Part shown: positions 1 through 7,166 of the stretch, piece by piece | Layout: each line of letters opens with the position of its first letter | How positions within the stretch are numbered: position 1 is the stretch's first letter | Origin: Mycobacterium lentiflavum | GTDB taxonomy: Bacteria > Actinomycetota > Actinomycetes > Mycobacteriales > Mycobacteriaceae | Reading direction: 5' to 3' | DNA: 64,000 nucleotides | Assembly (NCBI RefSeq): GCF_022374895.2 | Contig: NZ_CP092424.2 | Coordinates: 62,001-126,000, forward strand | The notes under the pieces: generated by a model | Seen by the model: the letters and a program-made list of their open reading frames with translations, nothing else | Told to the model about the DNA's origin: nothing | Databases searched by the model: none | Position numbers and translations under genes: made by a program

Positions 1-2
1 AC

Positions 3-395
3 GACTACCTGGCTAAACCGTTCTCCTTCGTGGTCCTGCTGGTGCGACTGCGCGCCCTGCTACGACCCGGCGGACCCGAACGCCCGACCGTGCTGACCGC
101 GGGAACGCTGTCACTGGATCCGGCCCACCGCAGAGTGACCCGCGGCCAGACGGTGCTCACCTTGACTCCACGTGAGTACAGGGTGCTGGAGTTTTTATTG
201 CGCCACAAGGGCGATGTGGTCACCGAGTCCGAAATCCTGCGGTCGGTGTGGGATTCCAACTATGAGGGCGACTACAACGTCGTCGAGATTTACATCGGCT
301 ATCTGCGGGACAAGATCGACATACCGTTCGGGGTGACCACCATCGAAACCGTGCGCGGCGCCGGCTACCGACTCGTCTGCGATGCCGAGCCCTGA
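3..395 (+). CDS. OmpR/PhoB-type response regulator, C-terminal part (cut by window edge)
   Basis: The reading frame is already open at the left edge and ends with TGA at 393-395. The first residues, DYLAKPF, are the end of a receiver domain with the conserved Lys-Pro switch, so most of the receiver lies outside the window. The rest is a winged-helix DNA-binding domain of the OmpR class: the LTPREYRVLEFLL start, the recognition-helix region VVEIYIGYLRDKID and the closing wing TVRGAGYRL are all recognisable. It should bind promoter DNA when phosphorylated by a partner histidine kinase. No kinase follows within the window, so the partner is either upstream or lost. The product resembles mycobacterial TcrA/MprA-like regulators, but the exact orthologue cannot be named. 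Confidence 0.9.
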   Translation, partial: DYLAKPFSFVVLLVRLRALLRPGGPERPTVLTAGTLSLDPAHRRVTRGQTVLTLTPREYRVLEFLLRHKGDVVTESEILRSVWDSNYEGDYNVVEIYIGYLRDKIDIPFGVTTIETVRGAGYRLVCDAEP

Positions 396-1204
396 CCTGT
401 GCAGGCCGAACCTTGTTGTTGCGGCGGTCGTGTCAGCAAAAACACCAAGCCACCCCAACCGCGAGGCCCGTCAACGGCAGTCTCGCCTCTTGTCGGCGCC
501 AGCGGCGGCTTCCTCCACATTGTTTGAGGTGTGGAGGCAACCATGAGGACCTCACAAGAGCCGACGGTCTCGCTCGCGCGGTATCAGGCCAACCGCTGGC
601 TACTTCTCGGTAATCGTCCACACGACTGATGATCACGAATGGGCATTTCGGCCCCAGCGCCCTATTGACCGGTCCCGCAGCCGATCTTGTCCGTTGGCTG
701 GCCGGCCCGCGCTGATTTGCCCCGCTCATCGTCGAGGTTGAGGCGGCAGTCGCTGGAGAGCTCCGTGCATCCGTTGGGAAGATCTGACTGTCGCTTCCGG
801 CCCCGCAGTCAGAGCTGTTTGCGCCCTTGTGCAGCGCCCGATGGTTCGTCGGATGCACACCGGGCCGCCTAACTGCATCGCCTCGGGCCGTACCGCCAGG
901 ACGACACCGATCGCCGATTCGTCTGATGAATCAACGGGCAGACATCCGGATACTGGCGCGGCCGAGTCGAATATGGTTGCGCGAGTGCGCAAGAGCGACG
1001 ACCGCCAATTGTCGATATGCAGTGTAAATCTGAAATGCACTGCGGGCCAACGACACTCGTCCCATAATGGAAACGGTATCATCAAGTGATCTATTCGCAG
1101 AATATGTGAATACCCAACTTACTACTGATCACCCTCGATATTTGATCTCGTCGCATTCCTCTGTAGGGGCGCAGGTCCTGTTCGGTGTTGGTCGGCTCGG
1201 AATT
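396..1204. other. Gene-poor stretch between regulator and IS element
   Basis: About 800 bases with no convincing gene. One short frame from ATG 543 to TGA 629 would encode 28 residues and has no recognisable homology. Longer open frames on both strands have no ribosome site or protein-like composition. It may be degraded DNA at the edge of the insertion element. Confidence 0.5.
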
Positions 1205-1225
1205 TGTCAACCTGAATGAGGCACC
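1205..1225 (+). repeat. Left terminal inverted repeat of the IS3 element
   Basis: Begins TGTCAACCTGA and pairs with the reverse complement of 2767-2788 with one gap and a few mismatches. It lies 12 bases beyond the orfB stop. Confidence 0.75.
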
Positions 1226-1237
1226 GTTGAGGGGTAT

Positions 1238-2260
1238 TTACTGAGTGGCCTCCTCGGTGTCGTCTGGTTTGTTGATCCACGAACCGTTGGGCAGTTTCGG
1301 TGGTTTGGGAGGCTTGCGCACGAACCGTTCTGGGTGTGCGGCGTAGGCGGTGTCGAGCACGCCGGCGCGCTTCTCGCGGACGATGACGGCGGTGCCGTAA
1401 TGCACGTCGGCGGGAACGTGTAAGCCCAGCCCGGTATGGCGATGTTCATCGTTGTACCAGCCGAAGAAGATCTGGCAGTGCCGACGGGCGGCCTCGATCG
1501 AGTCGAACCAATCAGGGAAGTCGGGCCGATACTTCAGTGTCTTGAATTGCGCCTCGCTGAACGGGTTGTCGTCGGAGACGTGCGGGCGTGAGTGCGACTG
1601 GGTGACGCCCAGGTCGGCGAGCAGGAACGCCACCGGCTTGGAGGTCATCGACGAGCCACGGTCGGCGTGGATGGTCAACTGGTCGCGGCCGATACCCTGC
1701 TTGGCGCATGTCTGGCGGATCAACACCTCGGCCAGCGCCGCAGACTCCCGGTGCGCGACCATCCATCCGACCGCGTAGCGGGAGAAGATGTCCAAGATCA
1801 CGTAGAGGTAGTAGTACGTCCACTTTGCCGGGCCGCGCAGCTTGGTGATGTCCCATGACCAGACTGAATTTGGCTGGCGTGCAACTAATTCCGGCTTCAC
1901 CGTCGCGGGGTGGGCGGCTTGGCGGCGCCGCTCCTTGCTTTCACCGGCTTGGCGCAGCAGCCGGTAGAAGGTCGAGATCGAGCCCAGATAGCGGCCTTCG
2001 TCGAGCAGTGTGGCCCACACCTCGGTCGGCGAGGTGTCGACGAAGCGCTCGCTGTGCAACTCAGCCAGGATCGCGGCCCGCTCAGTCTCAGACAACGCGC
2101 GAGGCTGCGGTCGGTCCTTGTGGCCGATCGGCGCCGGCCGCTGCGGTGGCGGGCTGTGCCGGTGTCGGCGGTAGTAGCTGGCTTGGGCGACACCGACGAC
2201 ATCGCAGGCGTTGCGTACGCCGATCTTGGGCGCCAGCTCAGCGATCGCTGCGTCGCTCAC
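1238..2260 (-). CDS. IS3-family transposase OrfB (DDE integrase-like)
   Basis: This 340-aa protein is the catalytic subunit that cuts and joins the element ends. It has an N-terminal HTH_21-like region (about residues 50-110) followed by a retroviral-integrase-type rve domain (about 130-300). The catalytic triad is visible as D137 (SWDITKL), D200 (HADRGSS) and E236 (PFSEAQFK), with the 35-residue D-E spacing typical of IS3. It overlaps orfA by four bases (ATGA), so it may be translated by coupling as well as, or instead of, the frameshift fusion used by many relatives. The frame looks intact, so the element may still be active. Confidence 0.93.
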   Translation of the reverse strand: MSDAAIAELAPKIGVRNACDVVGVAQASYYRRHRHSPPPQRPAPIGHKDRPQPRALSETERAAILAELHSERFVDTSPTEVWATLLDEGRYLGSISTFYRLLRQAGESKERRRQAAHPATVKPELVARQPNSVWSWDITKLRGPAKWTYYYLYVILDIFSRYAVGWMVAHRESAALAEVLIRQTCAKQGIGRDQLTIHADRGSSMTSKPVAFLLADLGVTQSHSRPHVSDDNPFSEAQFKTLKYRPDFPDWFDSIEAARRHCQIFFGWYNDEHRHTGLGLHVPADVHYGTAVIVREKRAGVLDTAYAAHPERFVRKPPKPPKLPNGSWINKPDDTEEATQ

Positions 2261-2733
2261 TTCATCGACCCGTTCTCGGGCTCCGCGCTCTCGGAGAGCG
2301 TCTCCAAGAGCGCGTGCAGTTTTGCCTGCACATCCACCACGAAGCGGGTCTTGGCCAGCTCCTGCTCCAGTTGGCGCTTCTCGGCCTCCAGCCGGGTGAT
2401 CCGCTCGGCCTGTGGGTCGCGCCGCTTACGTCCGCGCGGAACGGCCAAGCCAGCCAGCGCGCCAGCGTCGCGGGCCTGCCGCCACTGCACAATGTGGCTG
2501 GAATACAAGCCCTCCCGGCGCAACAGCGCACCCTTCTCACCTTCGGGAGCAGCGTCGTAAGCGGCCAGCATCTCCAGCTTGTACTTCGCGGTGAACCTCC
2601 GGCGCCGGGCACGCTCGGGCACCTCAGGGTCAGGACGTTCCATCCCAGCGTCATTCATCCGACCAGGATCTTCGATCCCGGTCGCTCGGACCAATGCGGT
2701 CACCTTGTTCGTCATCTCGGGGAAGCTCTCCAT
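2257..2733 (-). CDS. IS3-family transposase OrfA (helix-turn-helix)
   Basis: This 158-aa protein carries a helix-turn-helix region around residues 45-100 (FTAKYKLEMLAAY ... HIVQWRQARDAG) followed by a charged leucine-heptad helix (about 110-150). This is the usual OrfA layout: the HTH recognises the terminal repeats and the zipper pairs subunits. The start may be internal, since the first 30 residues are atypical and a second Met lies at residue 26. It is directly upstream of orfB with an ATGA overlap. Confidence 0.88.
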   Translation of the reverse strand: MESFPEMTNKVTALVRATGIEDPGRMNDAGMERPDPEVPERARRRRFTAKYKLEMLAAYDAAPEGEKGALLRREGLYSSHIVQWRQARDAGALAGLAVPRGRKRRDPQAERITRLEAEKRQLEQELAKTRFVVDVQAKLHALLETLSESAEPENGSMK

Positions 2734-2749
2734 CCCCGCCCTCGGGTCA

Positions 2750-3268
2750 CTAATTGTCAGGGGGCAGGTGCCTCAACTCAGGTTGGCAGAGAGGGGCTGA
2801 CGCTGGAGGCGGGCGGTGAGAATCTAGGGACAAGGGAGTGGATGTTAATGCTGGAATGACACCAGCGGTTCGACGTCTATCGGCCTGGCGGCCCCGGGGT
2901 CTGCCGCCGGCGCTCGACATCACCCAGACCGTGCACGCCAGCCACGCCACGGCGAACGCCCACCCGCCGAAAACATCAGTGGGCCAATGTATCCCAAGGT
3001 AGACCCGGCTTGCCCCCACCGCCGCCGCGTAGCCGATGACGAGCGCGAAGAGCAGCGGCCGCCCAGCACCGCGTCGGCCCAGCCGGGCGGCGACGAGCCA
3101 TCTGACGATCCCGGCGGCTACGGCAGCGTCAGTCGAGTGCCCGGATAGGAAGGAGAATCCTGACGCGTGATACCCCGGCTCCGGCGCTGCTCCCTTGTTG
3201 TGTCCAAAATGCCGCTCGCAGATGTTGGCGGTGTCGCGGTTCGGGGTGGAGATCGACCAGTCTCCCAT
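2750..3268 (-). pseudogene. PAP2-superfamily phosphatase remnant
   Basis: The frame holds two hallmark motifs of membrane PAP2 lipid phosphatases: SFLSGHS (motif 2, residues about 39-45) and SRVYLGIHWPTD (motif 3, about 88-99), followed by a hydrophobic segment. The usual N-terminal membrane helices and motif 1 (KxxxxxxRP) are missing. The sequence just upstream of 3268 in other frames continues neither, so the 5' half is lost. At the 3' end the frame runs past the terminal repeat of the neighbouring insertion element, so the last 15-20 residues are probably not native. It is most likely a dead fragment left by rearrangement around the insertion. Confidence 0.7.
2767..2788 (-). repeat. Right terminal inverted repeat of the IS3 element
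   Basis: Reverse complement begins TGCCAACCTGAG, matching the left end at 1205. It lies about 35 bases upstream of the orfA start and inside the 3' end of the PAP2 remnant frame. Confidence 0.75.
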
Positions 3269-3361
3269 CTTCTCCCGGACTGCCGCGTGCGGGTTCGGTG
3301 ACCTCGTTTCGTCACAGTGACGGAACGGGCAGCCGGAAGGGGGGTGGGCTCGTGACCACGG

Positions 3362-3640
3362 TTATCGGCGGTAGACGTGCGCACGGTGCTCGATGCGTCC
3401 GACATAGAGCACGTTATCGTCGGAGAGGATCCGGAAGGTCACCCGATAGTCGCCTCGCCGCGCCACCCGCCAGCCCTCGAACTGGAAGCGAAGTGGTTTG
3501 GACATCCGCAGGGGATCGGCGGGCAGTGCGACCGTGATGAATTCGGCAATTGCCGCAGCAACTTTGTGCGGTAGCCGCTCGAGAGCTCGCGCCGCCGCAG
3601 GTGAGACTTGAACTGACCACGCGTCGTCGTTTTCGGTCAC
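3362..3640 (-). CDS. relG: RelE/ParE-family mRNA interferase toxin (RelG-like)
   Basis: A 92-aa RelE-fold protein expected to cut mRNA in the ribosomal A site when freed from its antitoxin. The family pattern is visible: an N-terminal strand (WSVQVSPAAARALERLP), a central basic strand pair (ADPLRMSKPL ... VARRGDYRVTFRI) and the C-terminal IEHRAHVYRR, which closely matches the ends of mycobacterial RelG-type toxins (VDHRADIYRR as I remember it). Its ATG lies in an ATGA overlap with the upstream antitoxin gene, the usual antitoxin-first operon. The symbol is by resemblance to M. tuberculosis relFG, not proven orthology. Confidence 0.88.
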   Translation of the reverse strand: MTENDDAWSVQVSPAAARALERLPHKVAAAIAEFITVALPADPLRMSKPLRFQFEGWRVARRGDYRVTFRILSDDNVLYVGRIEHRAHVYRR

Positions 3641-3906
3641 TGCAGACCGTAGCGACGACGAATGTCGTTGCCGCTGACCGTGTTGCCGGCGGCGTAATCA
3701 GCGTCGGCCTGGGCTAGTTCGTCGGCGAGACCGGGGGTTCCAAGCGCATGAAGCGTCTCGTTGAGAGAGTCCAAGTCGTCAGCGGACATGATCACCGCGG
3801 CGACGCGACCGTGTCGGGTGATCTGAATGATCTCGTGCGTCGTGTCGGCCTCGTCGACCAGTGCCGACAGTTTGTCCTTGGCCTCTGAAAGAGGTACCTG
3901 CTTCAT
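3637..3906 (-). CDS. relF: Phd/YefM-family antitoxin (RelF-like)
   Basis: An 89-aa antitoxin with an N-terminal Phd/YefM DNA-binding fold (MKQVPLSEAKDKLSALV ... ITRHGRVAAVIMSADD) and a C-terminal acidic toxin-wrapping tail (ADADYAAGNTVSGNDIRRRYG). It should neutralise the RelE-type toxin encoded next and repress its own promoter, most likely through the repeated AT-rich motif just upstream. The C-terminal layout resembles RelF of M. tuberculosis. Four-base overlap with the toxin gene supports co-translation. Confidence 0.88.
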   Translation of the reverse strand: MKQVPLSEAKDKLSALVDEADTTHEIIQITRHGRVAAVIMSADDLDSLNETLHALGTPGLADELAQADADYAAGNTVSGNDIRRRYGLQ

Positions 3907-3907
3907 A

Positions 3908-3970
3908 TCGCTATTATAGCCTGTATTATAGCCCGTGGATAGCCAGAGTATTAGCCGATAAGCTATCTTA
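3908..3970 (-). promoter_or_regulatory. Repeat-bearing promoter/operator of the relFG-like operon
   Basis: Two identical 10-base copies of TATTATAGCC lie at 3912-3921 and 3924-3933, 12 bases apart, immediately upstream of the antitoxin start. A near-palindrome, GATAAGCTATC, follows at 3958-3968. The AT-rich repeats stand out from the GC-rich surroundings and are placed where an autorepressing Phd-type antitoxin would bind. Confidence 0.6.
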
Positions 3971-4603
3971 TGTCAGGTAATCGCCGGCGCGGCGACGTTA
4001 CCCGTTGTGCTGCAACGGTATTCACGATTTGCGGATTTGCCGATAACTCTCAGTCGTTGTCTACGATAGATCGGCGGCCGCCGGCTTGTCCCCCGCGCTG
4101 CTAGTCCCTAGTTGTCAGTAGTCGACTGATTGACACAGAGGGTGAGGTGCTCCGACCAGTGCCATTTGACGGCTCCTCCCCCAGCGGGGGACTGGCGCGC
4201 ATATCGTCAAAGGCAGCAACTTACACCCGGAAGATCTACTCCGGCCATCGAGTCGCCCACACAGCAGATATCGCAATAACCGACGTTGTGTCAGCTACTT
4301 GGGTCTTCCGTTGTTCCGCAACGTATTTCAGATTCAAATATTGCTAATAATTTGAGTATGCTCGCGCCATATCCCCGCGCAAGCAGATTCGCCTGGTTTT
4401 GCGGGTATCTGGATGCGGCCTGAGGAAATGCCATTCGTTCGTGGAGTTGGCGGTTGTCGCACTGAACCTGGCGGGTGGCGGGTCGCCCGCTGATTCTCGA
4501 TGAACCTGGCGAGCGGTTCATCTCGTTGTCGGCGATCTTCGGCTCCGAGCCGGCATCCTATCGAGAGCACAATGAACTGCGGAATCGGCTTCTGTAGGAC
4601 CCT
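3971..4603. other. Gene-poor stretch
   Basis: About 630 bases without a supportable gene. The base composition is lower in GC than the flanks and short frames on both strands have no recognisable content. Two overlapping minus-strand frames at 4291-4570 are unrelated to any family I can name. Confidence 0.45.
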
Positions 4604-4684
4604 TTGGGATCTGACAGCGACGCGTTCGGGAGCGGCAACTACCGGCTCAACTCTTGCCCTGAACGGACCGTAGGCTCACGTGGC

Positions 4685-5140
4685 GTGAGCCTCACTCTTG
4701 TTGATCTCCGCCGCGGCGGTGTGGACAGACACTCGTGGACACCACCGTTCGACTCGTCGATCACCTATGAGAACGAGCACTGGTGGGACGGCGTCCGCTA
4801 CTTCGTGGACGACCCATGGTTTGTGCAGCTTCTGGAAGATGGCGTCGAAGTTGCGCGGGTCGAGTTGGACGACCCCGGCGGCATCAACCCAGATTGCGCA
4901 GACGTCCCCAATCTCGGCGACGAACGCCTGGAGATCCAGTTCGTCGAGGTGGCATCCGCTGCGCACGCCCGCGGCGTCGGCACCCGGGTAGTGCGGGCGC
5001 TCGAGGATCGGCACCCGGGCCGCCGACTATTCGCGTACAGCGAAGATGCCGACCACTTCTGGGTGTCCGTCGGCTGGGAGCCGTTCTACCGTCTCTGCCG
5101 CCCGCCTGCGCGCACCCTGTTCGTTCAACCGGCACGGTAG
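4685..5140 (+). CDS. GNAT-like acetyltransferase-fold protein
   Basis: The C-terminal 60 residues look like a GNAT acetyl-CoA-binding core: a beta strand (LEIQFVEVASAAH), then ARGVGTRVVRAL, which fits the R/Q-x-x-G-x-G/A acetyl-CoA loop, then a late strand and SVGWEPFYR, a common GNAT ending. The N-terminal half, with VDDPWFVQLLEDGVEVARVELDD, would form the early strands. The substrate is unknown. GTG 4685 is chosen because the frame then starts at a strand-like VSLTLVDL; a TTG at 4604 would add 27 residues of poor composition. It stands alone and converges on the nucleotidyltransferase gene at 5232. Confidence 0.6.
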   Translation: MSLTLVDLRRGGVDRHSWTPPFDSSITYENEHWWDGVRYFVDDPWFVQLLEDGVEVARVELDDPGGINPDCADVPNLGDERLEIQFVEVASAAHARGVGTRVVRALEDRHPGRRLFAYSEDADHFWVSVGWEPFYRLCRPPARTLFVQPAR

Positions 5141-5231
5141 GACGACAACCGCAGGCAGCTCCACTCCCCCGTCGTCTCGGGCCGGCAGGTCCCATCTCAC
5201 AGGCACCTCGCCGAAGCGTGTTCTCGATGCA

Positions 5232-5801
5232 CTACCTGTTGATGCGGTAGCCAAGCCATGGCCGGGCTCGTTCGACACTGGAGCTGTACCGTGCCGGCAC
5301 GGTGACGAGTCGATCGTCGATCACCGCAGGTTCAACGAGATGGGCGTCAATCAACGCGTCGACGAAGTTGCGGTCCTTTTCCCGGAATGCGCAGAGCTTC
5401 GCGACGCAGAGATCTTCCTTATCAAGGCACCAGCCGATGTACTGAGGTTGGCCGCTGGGATGTGCGGTATTTTCGTTCTGCACCTTGACAAGTCGCGCCC
5501 TCCATCCATCAGGTAGTGCCGACGTTGTGAGGTCGACACCGTCGATGCTAAAGCCGTGTGTCTGCTGGAATGGGGACAGCTCACCGGCGATCGACACGAT
5601 GAGGTCGGCGAGCTCGATGGTGACGTTGTTGTCGTCGGTGATCGGCAGGATATCGATTTCGAGTGAGCGGGTCGCCAGAGTAGGTAGCTCGTACTCGGGG
5701 TACGTTCCCAGGATCGCCTGGGAGCCGACCACGATCACCTCTGTGCTGCCGGTGATTTGGCACGCGGCTCGGATAGCGTGCTCGAGTTGATCGCGCCTCA
5801 C
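5232..5801 (-). CDS. DUF6036-like nucleotidyltransferase, candidate toxin of a two-gene module
   Basis: A 189-aa protein with a nucleotidyltransferase-type start: VIVVGSQAILGTYP (the G-S motif, residues about 23-36) and, after a short spacer, RSLEIDILP, fitting the (D/E)-x-D metal-binding strand. A later strand, LCVAKLCAFREKDRNFVDALI, resembles the C-terminal helices of AbiEii/DUF6036 enzymes. Such proteins transfer nucleotides and several act as toxins, for example by blocking tRNA ends. It is the second gene of an operon, overlapping the XRE gene by four bases (ATGA). The pairing of XRE protein plus nucleotidyltransferase suggests a MenAT/AbiE-like toxin-antitoxin module; that role is inferred from layout. 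Confidence 0.72.
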   Translation of the reverse strand: MRRDQLEHAIRAACQITGSTEVIVVGSQAILGTYPEYELPTLATRSLEIDILPITDDNNVTIELADLIVSIAGELSPFQQTHGFSIDGVDLTTSALPDGWRARLVKVQNENTAHPSGQPQYIGWCLDKEDLCVAKLCAFREKDRNFVDALIDAHLVEPAVIDDRLVTVPARYSSSVERARPWLGYRINR

Positions 5802-6325
5802 GAGGCTAGCCGTTTCAGCACATCGGTACGTTCTTGTTCCGATAGCAGCCCGCCCATGGGGCTAACTTCCCGCATCTCGATGTGCTCGCGGCCAAGACCG
5901 GTGAGGGCGCGACGCAAGCCGCTGACATCCCTGCTCTTGATTAGCTTTGCCCAGCGGTCGATGTTGTCGGTGTGCGGTTGTCCAGTGACCCCGTGGCGCA
6001 AGCGCCGGAGGTTTTCTTCGATCGTGTCACTCCACTGCTCGACGGTCAGCCGGGTTAGATGAGTCGCCAACTGGCGGTGCAACATCCACGACCGGCGCTC
6101 GGCGCGGGTTAGCTCAACCGCGACCGCTGAGCGTGACACCTCCACGCGATATCCCATGCACGACAGAAGACGGTCAAGTTGGTCATCGCTCAGATCGACT
6201 TTGCCCGACAGGAATTGACTGATACTGGGCTGATGGACGCCACTAAAGCGCGCCAACTGAGTCTGCGTCGTACCCGTCTCCAGGATGACTTGCTGTAGTA
6301 GCTGGCCGCGATCGCCCACACCCAA
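5798..6325 (-). CDS. XRE-family helix-turn-helix regulator, candidate antitoxin
   Basis: A 175-aa protein with a clear XRE-type HTH near the N-terminus (LILETG-like helix, then TTQTQLARFSGVHQPSIS and FLSGKVDLSDDQLDRLL, residues about 15-55). The remaining 120 residues are helical and basic and may hold the partner-binding part. It is the first gene of a two-gene operon with the nucleotidyltransferase and starts at TTG 6325. Two CTATAG hexamers lie directly before the start, so autoregulation is likely. The role as antitoxin is inferred from gene order. Confidence 0.75.
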   Translation of the reverse strand: MGVGDRGQLLQQVILETGTTQTQLARFSGVHQPSISQFLSGKVDLSDDQLDRLLSCMGYRVEVSRSAVAVELTRAERRSWMLHRQLATHLTRLTVEQWSDTIEENLRRLRHGVTGQPHTDNIDRWAKLIKSRDVSGLRRALTGLGREHIEMREVSPMGGLLSEQERTDVLKRLAS

Positions 6326-6346
6326 CTATAGCACTAATTACTATAG
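6326..6346 (-). promoter_or_regulatory. Paired CTATAG operator candidate before the XRE gene
   Basis: CTATAG occurs at 6326-6331 and 6341-6346. Each hexamer is its own reverse complement and the centres are 15 bases apart. The pair touches the TTG start, where an XRE repressor would block both promoter and ribosome access. Confidence 0.45.
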
Positions 6347-6514
6347 GTTCTGAACATGCTCATCTTCTCGCTGTACTCGGAACAATGCGCCGAAACCCGT
6401 GAAACGCGTCCGCGACCTCCGGTTCAAAGGAGTGATCCATCGCCAGAAGGCTTTTGACCTTGCCGGGCACTCGTTTTCTTAACCTCACGCTGCTGCAAAA
6501 ACTCAGGAGGCCCG

Positions 6515-6777
6515 TTGAGCGCGTATGCGATTTTCACTCGGATAAAGACCACCAACACCGAATCGTTGAAGCAATACGCCGACCGAGTCGGATCCGTTCT
6601 CGACGGGCACGCGGTGAAAATCCTTGCCTTGTTTGGAGATTGCGAAGTACCGTGATCCTCGAGTTCCCGACAATGGACGCCGCCAGAGCCTGGTACCACA
6701 GCGAGGCCTACGCAGAGATCCTTCCTCTGCGACTCAACGGCGCCGACTATTCCGGGATCCTGGTGGAGGGGATCTGA
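6515..6777 (+). pseudogene. DUF1330 family protein, frameshifted
   Basis: A strong ribosome site (AGGAGG at 6505-6510) precedes TTG 6515, and the frame reads as a DUF1330 N-terminus (SAYAIFTRIKTTNTESLKQY ... HAVKILALFGDCEV) until a TGA at 6653-6655. In the next frame the C-terminal half resumes at once (TVILEFPTMDAARAWYHSEA ... YSGILVEGI) and stops at 6777. The family core between GDCEV and TVILEF is shortened by roughly ten residues, so a small deletion near 6645-6655 shifted the frame. Intact members are about 95-aa ferredoxin-like barrel proteins of unknown biochemical role. This copy should be non-functional. Confidence 0.75.
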
Positions 6778-7166
6778 ACGTCGCCGAGGAGCCACGGCTC
6801 AGAAAAGCCCCTCCGACCGGCCATCGTGATCGGGTTCCCTCAGCCGGGCTCAGGCTCGACTCTACGGAACTGGTCGGGGGTGCGGACGTGCTCGGGGCGA
6901 AAGCCTCGGCCGAAGGCAATGAGTGGGAGGAATTGCAGCGGGCCGCGACCCACGATCGCCGGGATAGACAGCGGGGATAGGTCACCGTCCAAATTCGGCG
7001 CGACCGCCCTGTCCTGGGCGAACACTTGACCGCACCGTGCGAGCGGAGTCAGGCGACTAGTTGACGAAAGATCACATGCGGCACGCAACACTGGCCGGTG
7101 CGATGTGCTGCCCCGACTATCGTGCAGTTGGCGTGCTAGAGCCAACGTAGTAGATCTTGCTCAGGA
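6778..7166. other. Gene-poor stretch between DUF1330 remnant and STAND gene
   Basis: About 390 bases. A minus-strand frame across 6840-7145 ends in residues that look protein-like (GRGFRPEHVRTPDQFRRVEP) but no family is recognisable; it may be a short gene fossil. Nothing else is supported. Confidence 0.4.

Larger units (their letters stand above)
1205..2788 (-). mobile_element. IS3-family insertion sequence with imperfect terminal inverted repeats
   Basis: The element holds overlapping orfA and orfB on the minus strand. It is bounded by imperfect inverted repeats of about 21-22 bases starting with TG at 1205 and ending with CA at 2788; the two repeats differ by one gap and a few substitutions. 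At about 1.58 kb it is slightly long for the family. The three bases outside each end (ATT left, GAG right) do not match, so no target-site duplication is visible. Either the copy has recombined or the duplication has decayed. The right end lies against a broken PAP2 phosphatase frame. Confidence 0.85.

Noticed and set aside
4113..4135. TGTCA ... TGACA dyad around GTCGAC
   Set aside because: The arms and the centre are not symmetric to each other (offset by half a base) and no gene starts nearby.
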